A stretch of 64,000 nucleotides of DNA from Methanoculleus sp. 7T (GCF_023195915.1 NZ_JALPRP010000002.1:124001-188000); one strand, 5' to 3'; shown: positions 7,975-16,827, numbered from the stretch's first letter. Made by a program: numbers and translations. Notes: a model not told the origin generated them from the sequence alone.

Positions 7975-9384
7975 ATGCCTCGCCTCTATCTCGGAAAAAT
8001 AATGCTCCGCTGGTGCGATTCCTGCCACACTCCCGTGCTGGCCAAGGTCTGCGCCTGCGGCGCCCCGACCCGGCCGGTAGCCGTCACGCCGCCGGGAGAC
8101 GCCCGTCCTGCGTTCCCGGACGACATCGAACGGATCAATCGTATATTCAGCGAGCACTTCGGAGCGCCGCTGATACCGGAAGGACACATCGCGCTCCTCA
8201 ACAAAGTTCCAGCCGAAGACCGCATGGACGAGATCGTTCTCGGCGGCGCAGTCGTGGGTGCGGTCCGCTACATCCCAGAAGAGCGGCAGTGGGAACCCCT
8301 GCCGCGTCCGAACGCCGCAATCTTCATGCGGCCGACGAAACGCTACGTCGTCGTCGACGACGGAGCAGTCCAGTCCATCCGGGACGGAGGAGCAAGCGTC
8401 CTCGCCCCGGGCCTCATCTCGATCGACCCTGCCGTCGCCGAGGGCGACGAGGTCTTCATCCTGACAAAAGCCGGCGAGTGCATCGGCGTCGGCAGGGCAA
8501 AGGTCGACGCCGCCACCGCCGCGACAATGGAGCGGGGACTTGTCGTCCGGACAAGGAAGAACGTTCCTTCGGTCTGCATCCCCGGCGAAGCGACATGGGA
8601 TGATGCCGTTGCGGCAAACGAGTCCGCCCTTGCGGAATACGAGTCCGCAAGCATCCGGTTCGTCCGTGATGTGGCGGAGCAGAACCGCGAGCCGCCCACG
8701 GTCTCCTACTCGGGCGGAAAGGACAGCCTCGCAACCCTGCTCATCGTCCAAAAAGCGATCGGCCCGGTGCCGCTGCTCTTTGCAGACACGGGGCTTGAGT
8801 TCCCGGAGACCTACGAGAACGTGGACGCCGTTGCCGAACGCTACGGGCTCGAAATTCTCAGGATCTGCGAAAAAGAGATGTTCTGGAAGGAGTTTGAGAA
8901 AAACGGGCCACCTGCCGTCGATAACCGTTGGTGTTGCAGGGTCTGCAAACTCCATCCCATCGGCCGCCTGATCGACGAGCACTGGGGAGAATGCCTCTCG
9001 TTCATCGGGCAGCGGAAGTACGAGTCGGTCCGGCGGATGCAGAGCAGGCGGGTCTGGCGGAACTCCCATGTCCCGCAGCAACTCTCTGCAGCCCCCATCC
9101 AGCAGTGGACGGCGATGCACGTCTGGCTCTATATTTTCCGGGAGAAGGCCCCTTACAACCGTCTCTACGAGCGAGGGCTCGACCGCATCGGGTGTTTTAT
9201 GTGCCCCTCAAGCGACCTTGCGACGCTTGAGATCATCAAGGACGCCTGCCCGGATCTCTGGTCGATGTGGCTCGAAAAACTCTCCCGGTGGCAGGAGAAG
9301 CAGGGGTTGCCTTGCGACTGGGTCGAACGCGGATTATGGCGGAAACGGGGAGATGCGGATGAAGAAGAGGATAGTTATAATTGA
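7975..9384 (+). CDS. PAPS reductase-like PP-loop protein with zinc ribbon and PUA domain
   Basis: 469 residues from the ATG at 7975. Residues 1-35 hold a zinc ribbon ('WCDSCHTPVLAKVCACGA'). Residues ~130-215 look like a PUA RNA-binding domain ('VGRAKVDAATAATMERGLVV'). From ~235 there is a PP-loop ATPase with 'VSYSGGKDS', then 'CCRVCK' and 'CFMCP' cysteine motifs that resemble Fe-S or zinc ligands of the PAPS/APS reductase superfamily. Methanogens generally lack assimilatory sulfate reduction, so an RNA- or cofactor-sulfuration role is more likely than PAPS reduction. That is inference. It overlaps hisH by 26 bases. Confidence 0.82.
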   Translation: MPRLYLGKIMLRWCDSCHTPVLAKVCACGAPTRPVAVTPPGDARPAFPDDIERINRIFSEHFGAPLIPEGHIALLNKVPAEDRMDEIVLGGAVVGAVRYIPEERQWEPLPRPNAAIFMRPTKRYVVVDDGAVQSIRDGGASVLAPGLISIDPAVAEGDEVFILTKAGECIGVGRAKVDAATAATMERGLVVRTRKNVPSVCIPGEATWDDAVAANESALAEYESASIRFVRDVAEQNREPPTVSYSGGKDSLATLLIVQKAIGPVPLLFADTGLEFPETYENVDAVAERYGLEILRICEKEMFWKEFEKNGPPAVDNRWCCRVCKLHPIGRLIDEHWGECLSFIGQRKYESVRRMQSRRVWRNSHVPQQLSAAPIQQWTAMHVWLYIFREKAPYNRLYERGLDRIGCFMCPSSDLATLEIIKDACPDLWSMWLEKLSRWQEKQGLPCDWVERGLWRKRGDADEEEDSYN

Positions 9385-9967
9385 TTACGGGCTCGGGAAC
9401 CTCCGGAGCGTCCTTCGGGGCCTCGAGCGGGCGGGAGCGGCTGCGACGATCACGTCGGACCCGGAGGCGATCGCATCGGCGGACGGCATCGTTCTGCCGG
9501 GCGTGGGGGCGTTCCGAGAGGGAATGGAGATGCTCGGCGGCCTTGCGCAGACCGTCCTTGCCGCCGCAGAGGATACGCCGCTCCTCGGGATCTGCCTCGG
9601 GATGCAGATGCTCATGGACTCAAGCGAAGAGCACGGCATCCACCGGGGACTCGGCCTCGTGCCCGGGGACGTGAAACGGTTCGTCCCGGCCGCCGGAGAG
9701 AAGGTGCCCCACATGGGGTGGAACACCATCCGTATCGAGCGGCAGGACCCCCTCTTTGACGGACTCCGCAGGGAAGAGTATGTCTACTTCGTCCACTCCT
9801 ACTACGCGGCGGCCGCACCGGACTATACCCTCGCAAGCACCACCTACATCCACCCCTTTGCCTCCGCCGTCAAATCCGGGCTCACCTACGGTGTCCAGTT
9901 CCACCCCGAGAAGAGCGGTGCGGCCGGTCTTCTTATCCTTGAAAACTTCATCGACCGGGTCTGCTGA
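9359..9967 (+). CDS. hisH: Imidazole glycerol phosphate synthase, glutamine amidotransferase subunit HisH
   Basis: 202 residues. HisH releases ammonia from glutamine and passes it to HisF, which makes IGP and AICAR in histidine synthesis. Class I amidotransferase signatures are clear: the oxyanion strand 'GVGAFREGM', the nucleophile Cys in 'LLGICLGMQM', and the His-x-Glu pair in 'GVQFHPEKSG'. The start is the second of two near ATGs (9359), six bases after CGGGGAG. The gene overlaps the preceding PP-loop gene, so translation is probably coupled. hisF is not in the window. Confidence 0.95.
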   Translation: MKKRIVIIDYGLGNLRSVLRGLERAGAAATITSDPEAIASADGIVLPGVGAFREGMEMLGGLAQTVLAAAEDTPLLGICLGMQMLMDSSEEHGIHRGLGLVPGDVKRFVPAAGEKVPHMGWNTIRIERQDPLFDGLRREEYVYFVHSYYAAAAPDYTLASTTYIHPFASAVKSGLTYGVQFHPEKSGAAGLLILENFIDRVC

Positions 9968-10032
9968 CCGGAGGGGGCGAATTTTCGGGGCGCGCCTCGC
10001 TCCCTCCCGCCGTTAAAAAAGGAACGGGCTGA

Positions 10033-11871
10033 TCAGTTGCCGTTCGTGTGCTTGCGCAGTTCCTGTTCCCGGAGGACGTTGCGCTGGATCTTCCCCGACA
10101 AGGTCTTTGGGAGTTCCGAGACGAACTCGACCGCTCTCGGATACTTATACGGTGCGGTGGTGTTCCGGACGTACTTCTGGAGTTCCTTGACCAGCGACTC
10201 GGAGGGCTGGTAGCCGGGCTTCAGCACCACGAACGCCTTGACGATCATCCCCCGGATGAGGTCCGGCGACCCGACGACCGCCGACTCCTGGACAGCCGGG
10301 TGCTCAAGGAGCGCGCTCTCCACCTCGAACGGCCCGATCCGGTAGCCGGAGGACTTGATGACGTCGTCGTCGCGGCCGACAAACCAGAAGTAGCCGTCCT
10401 CGTCCATATACGCCTTATCGCCGGTGTAGTAGAACCCGTTCTGGAACGACTCGCGGTTCGCTTCGGGGTTGTCCAAGTACTCCACAAAGAGCCCGACCGG
10501 ACGGGGATCCAGTTTGACCGCGATCCTCCCCTCCTCCCCGACACCGACCGGGTTCCCGTCGTCGTCGTGAAGTTCGATATGCCAGCCGGGAACGGGTTTT
10601 CCCATCGAGCCGGGTTTCCGTTTCATGCAAGAGAACGTCGCGATGCAACAGACGGTCTCGGTCTGGCCGTACCCCTCGTAGATGGGCTGTCCGGTGCCGT
10701 CCTGCCAGACGCGGATCACCTCGGGGTTCAACGGCTCCCCGGCGCTGCAGCAGTGTCGGAGGTCCCGGAAGTCGAACTTATCGAGATCGGCGAGGATCAG
10801 CATCCGGTAGACCGTCGGCGGCGCGCAGAACGTGGTCACCTCATACTCCTCTATCAGCGGGAGCAGTTCGGTCGCCGAGAACTTTCCTCGGATATCGTAG
10901 ACAAAGATGCAGGCCCCGGCAATCCATTGGCCGAAGATCTTGCCCCAAGCGCACTTCGCCCATCCGGTATCGGAGAACGTCAGATGAAGGTCGTTTTGCG
11001 TGACATCCTGCCAGAGAGAGGCGGTCACGATATGTCCGAGCGGGTAGGAATGGTTGTGCAGCACCATCTTGGGCTCACCAGTGGTGCCCGAGGTGAAGTA
11101 GATCAGCATCGGATCGGTCGATTTAGTCTTCTTTGCCACAGGCATGCTAACCGTGCGGCGCGATACCGGTGCAGGGTATTCAAGTTCGTGCGGATAACTC
11201 GCCCAGCCGTCCCGCTCTCCGTCCACGAGGAACAGGGTATCGAGCAGCGGGCAGGCATCGGCAACCTCGTCGATCTTTGCGGCGTTCTCGCAGTCGGTGA
11301 TGATCATCCTGAACTTCCCGGCCCGTATACGGTATTTGATGTCTTTTGGCGTCAGCATCGTCGGGCAGGGACAGAAGACCGCGCCGAGTTTGATGAGCGC
11401 GATAACGAAGATCCACCACTCGGGGATCCTCGGGAGCATCAGCATAACTCGGTCGCCTTTCTTGATGCCGTACTTCAGCAGGATATTGGCGGCGCCGTTG
11501 GAGAGGTTCCGCAGGTCGCGGAAGGAGTATTTCTTCTCGAGCCCCTGCTGGTCCACCCAGATCATCGCCAGTTTGTTCCGGTCGGTCTCGGCCCACCGGT
11601 CGATCACATCGTAGCCGAAGTTGAAGTGCTCGGGGACATCAATCGAGAAGTTAGCGCGGGCAGCCTCGTAATCGGTCATGTTCGGCTCCATGCCGCGCGT
11701 AGGCTGCAGCAGCGGCGGAACCATCGCCTGCACCCCGCTACCGGATGCACCGTCAAGATGCGCAGTGCAGATGTCGTTGAGCCATTCGGAGCGGGACACC
11801 CCGAGAGTACTGCAGATTTTGTCGATCTTCTTCACAAGGGCATCATGCATCGTGACCGAGTATCGCACCAT
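10033..11871 (-). CDS. Ribbon-helix-helix domain fused to AMP-forming acyl-CoA synthetase
   Basis: 612 residues. Residues 1-41 look like a complete ribbon-helix-helix DNA-binding unit: a strand 'VRYSVTM', a helix 'DALVKKIDKICSTLG', then 'SRSEWLNDICTAHL'. After a ~25-residue linker, an ANL-superfamily ligase begins at 'MTDYEAARANFSIDVPEHFN'. Its motifs include the P-loop 'YFTSGTTGEPKM', 'GYGQTE', 'YYTGDKAYMDEDGYFWFVGR' and the late catalytic lysine region 'LPKTLSGKIQRN'. It should activate acetate or medium-chain acids to acyl-CoA in the cytoplasm. No stop separates the parts. A 7-bp inverted repeat spans the start codon. Regulation by its own RHH is inference. Confidence 0.88.
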   Translation of the reverse strand: MVRYSVTMHDALVKKIDKICSTLGVSRSEWLNDICTAHLDGASGSGVQAMVPPLLQPTRGMEPNMTDYEAARANFSIDVPEHFNFGYDVIDRWAETDRNKLAMIWVDQQGLEKKYSFRDLRNLSNGAANILLKYGIKKGDRVMLMLPRIPEWWIFVIALIKLGAVFCPCPTMLTPKDIKYRIRAGKFRMIITDCENAAKIDEVADACPLLDTLFLVDGERDGWASYPHELEYPAPVSRRTVSMPVAKKTKSTDPMLIYFTSGTTGEPKMVLHNHSYPLGHIVTASLWQDVTQNDLHLTFSDTGWAKCAWGKIFGQWIAGACIFVYDIRGKFSATELLPLIEEYEVTTFCAPPTVYRMLILADLDKFDFRDLRHCCSAGEPLNPEVIRVWQDGTGQPIYEGYGQTETVCCIATFSCMKRKPGSMGKPVPGWHIELHDDDGNPVGVGEEGRIAVKLDPRPVGLFVEYLDNPEANRESFQNGFYYTGDKAYMDEDGYFWFVGRDDDVIKSSGYRIGPFEVESALLEHPAVQESAVVGSPDLIRGMIVKAFVVLKPGYQPSESLVKELQKYVRNTTAPYKYPRAVEFVSELPKTLSGKIQRNVLREQELRKHTNGN

Positions 11872-11891
11872 ATATACCGTTACGTGGTGCG
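11864..11891 (-). promoter_or_regulatory. Inverted repeat and TATA-like box over the start of the RHH-acyl-CoA synthetase
   Basis: Arms 'cgcacca' (11864-11870) and 'tggtgcg' (11885-11891) are perfect complements separated by 14 bases that include 'tatata'. One arm overlaps the start codon. Short inverted repeats of this type are typical RHH-protein operators, and the gene itself encodes an RHH domain, so autoregulation is a reasonable guess. Confidence 0.45.
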
Positions 11892-12111
11892 GAATATCAT
11901 CTTTTTGTTTTGATCCGCACCAGATTCGGGAGATCGATACTTTGTACGGTGCAGAAAACCCAAATCATGACCCGAAGATGATCCGGCCTATCGGTTTCCC
12001 GGGGTAGGGCGCACCAAGGGCCGGGTCGGAGCGGTTGCCGGACACAGACTTCGGCTCAAGCCGCCCCGGCACCAAACGTTCAAATAGTGACGGCGTGCAT
12101 CCGGGCTACAC

Positions 12112-12963
12112 ATGGCAGAGCAAACCATCCTAGTCACGGGCTCGACGGACGGTATCGGGAAGGCGACCGCACACGTCCTAGCCCGACAGGGCCATCGCGT
12201 GCTGCTCCACGGCAGGAACCGGGGAAAAGGGCGTGCCGTCCTCGATGAACTGGAAGAATCTACCGGCTCCGACCGGCTAGCCCTCTTCATCGCCGATCTC
12301 TCGGTGCAGGAGCGTGTCCGGGGTCTCGCGGAGGAGGTCGGCGAGGCGTGCGATAGGATCGACGTGCTCATCAACAACGCCGGAGTCTTCATGCCTGAGC
12401 GCAACATTGCGCCCGGCGGGATCGAGGCGACGTTTGCCGTGAACTACCTCGCTTTATTCCTGCTCACCCACGACCTTCTCCCGCTTCTCTCCGCAAGCGG
12501 CCCTGCAAGGATCGTCAACGTCGCCTCGATTGCCCACCGGAGCGTGCGGTCGGTCGACTGGGAGAACCTCCCGGGTTTTGACGACTACGACGCCTATGAT
12601 GCCTACGCTACCTCGAAACTCGGGGTCGTCGCCTTCACCGCCCGGCTCGCCCGGGTCCTCTCGAGGACGAGGGTGACGGCGAACTGCCTTCACCCGGGAG
12701 TGATCGACACCAAACTGCTCCGGGCTTATACCGGCGGTCAGGGCGGCGCTCCGCCGGAACGGGGAGCGGAAGTGGAGGCGTACCTCGCTACCTCCCCGGA
12801 TCTCGGGGAGGTGAGCGGCAAGTACTTCGAGGCGACTCGATGGGCCCGTCCGTCGCACCTCGCCCTGGACCCGGAGGTCCAGGAGCGGTTCTGGGAGATG
12901 GGGCTCGAACTTACCGGGGTGGAGGAGTGGCGGCCGTCTCGGGGGAGAGTATATGCAGAATAA
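12112..12963 (+). CDS. Short-chain dehydrogenase/reductase (retinol-dehydrogenase-like)
   Basis: 283 residues. Classical SDR motifs are all visible: the NAD(P) glycine motif 'TGSTDGIG' at ~9-16, the arginine pair 'HGRNRGKG' that suggests NADP, 'NNAG' near 88-91, the catalytic Ser in 'NVASIAHRS', and Tyr-x-x-x-Lys as 'YATSK'. The C-terminal half resembles the RDH11-14/WW-oxidoreductase branch. The substrate is unknown. It is followed after 45 bases by the small zinc-ribbon gene in the same direction. Confidence 0.9.
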   Translation: MAEQTILVTGSTDGIGKATAHVLARQGHRVLLHGRNRGKGRAVLDELEESTGSDRLALFIADLSVQERVRGLAEEVGEACDRIDVLINNAGVFMPERNIAPGGIEATFAVNYLALFLLTHDLLPLLSASGPARIVNVASIAHRSVRSVDWENLPGFDDYDAYDAYATSKLGVVAFTARLARVLSRTRVTANCLHPGVIDTKLLRAYTGGQGGAPPERGAEVEAYLATSPDLGEVSGKYFEATRWARPSHLALDPEVQERFWEMGLELTGVEEWRPSRGRVYAE

Positions 12964-13008
12964 GCGAGTGGTAACCGGCCCGGTATCGGGCATGCGGAGG
13001 AAGATTCC

Positions 13009-13170
13009 ATGAAAGGCGGGAAGAAACAGGAGACGAAGGAGTACTGGTGCGAGATATGCGGAGCGGCCTGTGACGAGATCACCGAAGAGACGTTCCCCGA
13101 CCTGAGAATGGCCCGGGTCCTCTGCCCGGAGTGTAAGAGGTCGTACGACGAGTCCTGCAGGCTGCGGTAG
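13009..13170 (+). CDS. 53-residue zinc-ribbon protein
   Basis: The start is ATG 13009, with GGAGG eight bases upstream (12996-13000), and the stop is TAG at 13168. The sequence has a knuckle 'YWCEICGAACDEI', a 20-residue spacer and a second knuckle 'LCPECKRSYDESC', enough cysteines (six) for one or two zinc sites. The basic N-terminus (KGGKKQETK) is compatible with nucleic-acid or protein binding. It follows the SDR gene with no terminator visible, so they may share a transcript. Function unknown. Confidence 0.65.
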   Translation: MKGGKKQETKEYWCEICGAACDEITEETFPDLRMARVLCPECKRSYDESCRLR

Positions 13171-13353
13171 TGCGGTTGACCCTCTCCCGGCGGGATAGGA
13201 GAGCGGTGCACGGGCCTTTGTCCGTGACGCTCAACCATCCCAAAACCCGGTGGGGTACCGGAAGGCGACACACTCTTTTATGAGGCCGGAGAAGTTACAG
13301 AATAGTAGATACCCTCTCCCTCCCTAGTCAAGCCGCCACAACCAAAATCTCCT

Positions 13354-15441
13354 ATGACACCAACGACGCCTGCAAGCGGGTGCAAGGCACCGGCCCCTAC
13401 CCTGGCACAGGGCGATGGAATTCTCATCGTTGATGCCGATGAAAAGATCGTGCAGATCAATACGATCCTGCAGAACCTCCTCGGCGTGACACAAGAGGAA
13501 CTCGCAGGAGCAGACGCTCTGCAGACCATCCGGAGGCACCTCGCACCGATGCTCCGGGACGAAGGAGCCTGCGGGCAGGTTATCGCCCTCCTGCAGGGCG
13601 GGCCGGATTCCCAGTCGCTCACCGTGGACGTCCGGATCCCGGAGATCGGCATTCGTCGGCTGTCCGTCACGACCAGCGCGGTCGACACCGCCGGACCCGA
13701 AATCCAGCTTCTCATCTTCCACGACACCGGAGAGGGGGACGCCGAGTTCTTTCGGGATGCCATTGAGGCGTCGCCCATAACCGTCTTTGCCCAAGACCAC
13801 GGCCTGCGCTATATATGGGTCTGCGGTCCGCAACAGTCCGGGTTCCTCCCGGCCGGCATTGTCGGGAGCACGGATGCCGACCTCTTCGGCCCGGAAGACG
13901 CCGCACGGCTGACCGAACTCAAACGTCGCATCATGGAGACTGGAGAGGTGGTGAGGGGGGAGCTGCCCCTCACCATCGACGGGGCCGTCCGCACCTTCGA
14001 CCAGACGCTCAAGCCTATGAGAGACAGCGATGGAAGGGTGAAAGGGGTTCTCGGAACCCTGTTCGATATCACCGGGCGGCAGCAGGCGGTTGAGGCGCTT
14101 GCGAGGAGCGAACGTCAACTCGCCACCCTGATGAGCAACCTCCGAGGTATGGCCTACCGGTGCAAGTTCGACCGCGAATGGACGATGGAGTTCGTGAGCG
14201 AGGGGGCGCTGAGGGTTACCGGCTACGCCCCGGAAGACCTCATCGGCAACCGGCGGGTCGCCTACGGCGACCTCATCCACCCTGACGACCGGGAGCGGGT
14301 GTGGGAAGAGGTCTCCTCCGGTTTTTCGAGGCAGATGCCGTTTCAGACGACGTACCGGTTGATCGGCGCAACCGGCGAGGAGAAATGGGTCTGGGAGCAG
14401 GGGCGGGGCGTTCCCGAGCCCGGGGGCGGGGTCGTGGCGCTCGAAGGCTACATCACCGATATCACCGATCGCGTCAGGGCCGAGGCCGCGCTCGCGGAGA
14501 GTGAGGAACGGCTCCGGAGCATCTTTTCCACAAGCCATGCGGTTATGCTGATCATCGACGCCGAGACCGGCGCCATCGTCGATGCGAACCCTGCGGCGAG
14601 CGCCTACTACGGCTACCCGCACGATATCCTTACCGCGATGCGGATCACCGACATCAACGTCCTCGGTGAGAGAGAGACGTTTCGGGCGATGCAAAAGGCA
14701 GAGGCTGGTGAGGAACAACACTTCATCGTCCGTCATCGGCTGGCCGACGGTCGGGTCCGGGATGTAGACGTCTTCAGTGGGCGCGTGGTCGTTCACGGAC
14801 GAGCGTTCCTGCACTCCATCATCCACGACGTCACCGAGCGGAGGCAGGCTGAGGAGCAGTTCCGGGCGCTCTTGGACGCGATACCCGACGCGGCTATGCT
14901 CATCGACCGTGACGGGACCCTCCTCGCTCTGAACGAGGTGATGGCGGCGCGGTTCGGGAAGAGCGTCGGGGAGATCCTCGGAACGTGCGCCTACGACCTC
15001 CTTACGCCGGAACTGGCCGCGACGCGGCGGGAACTGACCAACCAGGCCGTTGCCTTGGGGAAGCCGCTCAGGCATATCGATGAGCGGGGAGGCCTCGTCC
15101 TTGAGAACGTCCTCTTCCCGGTCCCCGGTGCACGGGCGGGCGCCGAGTGGGTGGCGGTCATATCGCGCGACATCACCCGCCAGAGCGAACTTGAACGGGT
15201 CCGCAAAGAGGCTTTCGACCGGATCGAAGAGAACATCGAGCAGTTTGCGACCCTCGGCGACCATGTCAGGCAGCCTCTGCAGGTGATCCTCGGGATGGCG
15301 TGCCTGCTCGAAGATGAGCGGGCGACCAAAGCGATTCAGCAGGAGGTCGGGCGGATCAACGGCTACATTACGCAGCTCGACCAAGGCTGGATCGAGTCAA
15401 GGAAGATCCGGGAGTTCCTCCGGCGGCACGAGTTGGTGTAG
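13354..15441 (+). CDS. Multi-PAS sensor protein with orphan phosphoacceptor-like C-terminus
   Basis: 695 residues, no membrane segments, so a cytosolic sensor. About five PAS units occur: ~20-125, 130-245, 250-375 (PAS_3 type, 'YGDLIHPDDRERVWEEV'), 385-500 and 505-605. They are linked by the usual 'ITDRVRAEAALAESEERL' and 'VTERRQAEEQFRALLD' helices. The last ~75 residues contain 'LGDHVRQPLQVILGMA', which resembles the H-box of histidine kinases, followed by a paired helix, but no ATP-binding HATPase_c domain follows. Signal output must therefore use a partner or be degenerate. Ligands (redox, light, small molecule) are unknown. Confidence 0.85.
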   Translation: MTPTTPASGCKAPAPTLAQGDGILIVDADEKIVQINTILQNLLGVTQEELAGADALQTIRRHLAPMLRDEGACGQVIALLQGGPDSQSLTVDVRIPEIGIRRLSVTTSAVDTAGPEIQLLIFHDTGEGDAEFFRDAIEASPITVFAQDHGLRYIWVCGPQQSGFLPAGIVGSTDADLFGPEDAARLTELKRRIMETGEVVRGELPLTIDGAVRTFDQTLKPMRDSDGRVKGVLGTLFDITGRQQAVEALARSERQLATLMSNLRGMAYRCKFDREWTMEFVSEGALRVTGYAPEDLIGNRRVAYGDLIHPDDRERVWEEVSSGFSRQMPFQTTYRLIGATGEEKWVWEQGRGVPEPGGGVVALEGYITDITDRVRAEAALAESEERLRSIFSTSHAVMLIIDAETGAIVDANPAASAYYGYPHDILTAMRITDINVLGERETFRAMQKAEAGEEQHFIVRHRLADGRVRDVDVFSGRVVVHGRAFLHSIIHDVTERRQAEEQFRALLDAIPDAAMLIDRDGTLLALNEVMAARFGKSVGEILGTCAYDLLTPELAATRRELTNQAVALGKPLRHIDERGGLVLENVLFPVPGARAGAEWVAVISRDITRQSELERVRKEAFDRIEENIEQFATLGDHVRQPLQVILGMACLLEDERATKAIQQEVGRINGYITQLDQGWIESRKIREFLRRHELV

Positions 15442-15860
15442 GGGTGGAAAACGGCTGCACGGCACGGCCCCTAATACAGCGATTCCGAAGTATCGGACTC
15501 TGGTTGATCCTCGTCCTCACCCCGCGCACTGGACCGTGGTGGATATCGCCTTGGGGAGGGGGCATCCCCCTCCCGGGTGAGGGGTTTGAGAACGGCTTCG
15601 TCTGCACCACGAATTGCTTCTCGCGAAGAGGCGAAAGTTCCCGGTCTCCTGCACTGCTCCTTCGTGTGAGGCCGTAGCACCCGTTTATGTGCGCACCAAA
15701 ACCTCCAAAATAAGATGACACGGTCCACTGTCCGGGGCGAGCCCGGGGAATAGGTCGCTTTCAGGCGTACAGCCTCGCGCTCTGCCTCATGCATTCCCCT
15801 GCGTGCTTCCGCGAAGGGCTGGTGATCCGCACCTGAACCCACAAAATAAGGTGAAATGGC
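15442..15860. other. Intergenic region with hairpin repeat copy and a duplicated motif
   Basis: About 420 bases. It holds an inverted, weaker copy of the dispersed hairpin repeat (15531-15574) and two similar ~32-base motifs near 15693 and 15828. I see no supported gene. Confidence 0.5.
15531..15574 (-). repeat. Dispersed hairpin repeat, copy C (inverted, partial)
   Basis: On the minus strand this reads hairpin (stem gggaggggg/ccccctccc, loop of three, 15554-15574), then gcgat..., then 'ccaccacggtcc'. The order and motifs match the copies near 43.75 and 61.6 kb, but flanking parts have diverged. Confidence 0.5.
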
Positions 15861-16487
15861 CTACTCGGGGCCGTGGGTATCAGGCCCCGCCCCCGACGAA
15901 GGTGAGAGTCCGGCAAGCATCTCGTCATCCAGGGTTTCGAGGAAGGTGTTGAGGAACGCATGCCTGCGTTCCGCGATGCTCCGGGCGCTCTCCGTATACA
16001 TGAGAGCCTTTAAGTTCAGCAATTTTTCATGGATGTGCCCGGTCGCCTCCGCGATGCCCCCTCCCCGTTCCCCTGCCTGCAGAAACGTCCTAGCGACGCC
16101 GACCGCGCCCATCGCATCCAGGTTGTCTGCATCCGAGAGTATCCGGGCCTCCTGTGTCTTTGGGGTTATGCCCGAACTGTACCTGTGCGCACGGACGGCA
16201 TGGACAACCTTGGGGATGAGGTCTTCGGGGTAGTGTATGGAACGGAGGAACGACTCCGCTCTCCGCGCTCCCTCCTCTTCGTGGGGGACGCCCGTCTCTT
16301 CTTCGAGGGGACGTGCGATGTCGTGGAAGAGGGCGGCCGGGATGAGGATATCCATATCCGCCCCTTCACGTGCGCCGAGCACCTCGCAGAGGCGGACGAC
16401 TCTTGCCGTGTGGTCAAAGCCGTGAGCACCCGATTCCTGAAACGCTGTCTTGACGTACTCCAGCATCATGGCCGTCCGTTCGTCCAT
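15861..16487 (-). CDS. HD-domain phosphohydrolase (YedJ-like)
   Basis: About 208 residues from an ATG at 16487; the frame extends to 16574, and no clear ribosome site decides between starts. HD-superfamily metal ligands occur in order: 'HGFDHTARVV' (H), 'ALFHDIARP' (HD), a distal His near 'HEEEGARRAESFL', 'VRAHRYSSG', and the late Asp in 'SDADNLDAMGAVG'. This layout is that of the uncharacterised YedJ-type HD hydrolases that act on nucleotides or other phosphoesters. The C-terminus is a helical extension rich in Glu/Arg. Confidence 0.82.
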   Translation of the reverse strand: MDERTAMMLEYVKTAFQESGAHGFDHTARVVRLCEVLGAREGADMDILIPAALFHDIARPLEEETGVPHEEEGARRAESFLRSIHYPEDLIPKVVHAVRAHRYSSGITPKTQEARILSDADNLDAMGAVGVARTFLQAGERGGGIAEATGHIHEKLLNLKALMYTESARSIAERRHAFLNTFLETLDDEMLAGLSPSSGAGPDTHGPE

Positions 16488-16827
16488 GAGAGATATCTGT
16501 CGTTTGAGGGCAGAAAAGTATCCTTTTGCACGCAGACTCATCAGGAAGAAGAACCCCAACGCTCCCCTGATCATCGCGTTCGAAAATAGCCCGAAGCATG
16601 GATACGACCATATCCGACAAGGTTGGCCATGGCGGACTTGCGCGCCCGAAGGTGCGAGTTGCAGAACGGAAGTGTACTCGAGACGGCGAGAGGAAGAGGG
16701 CCCATCCCGCCAGAAGGGGTTAGGGGCGGCTCCTATGTTAGAGGAGATCTTTCAGGGGGAGTAATGCGTTTACGGTGCTGAATTCAAGAATTATGAGGGT
16801 AAAGAATCAGTATTGAAAATCGGATAA
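16488..16827. other. Intergenic region, no supported gene
   Basis: About 340 bases between the HD gene and tRNA-Arg. It includes a short 'cccgaaggtgcgag' patch like the small hairpins at 43.65 kb, and an AT-rich tail (16770-16825). No gene is supported. Confidence 0.4.

Noticed and set aside
10048-11913. 621-codon plus-strand frame opposite the acyl-CoA synthetase
   Set aside because: Antisense shadow created by GC-rich codon use of the real gene.
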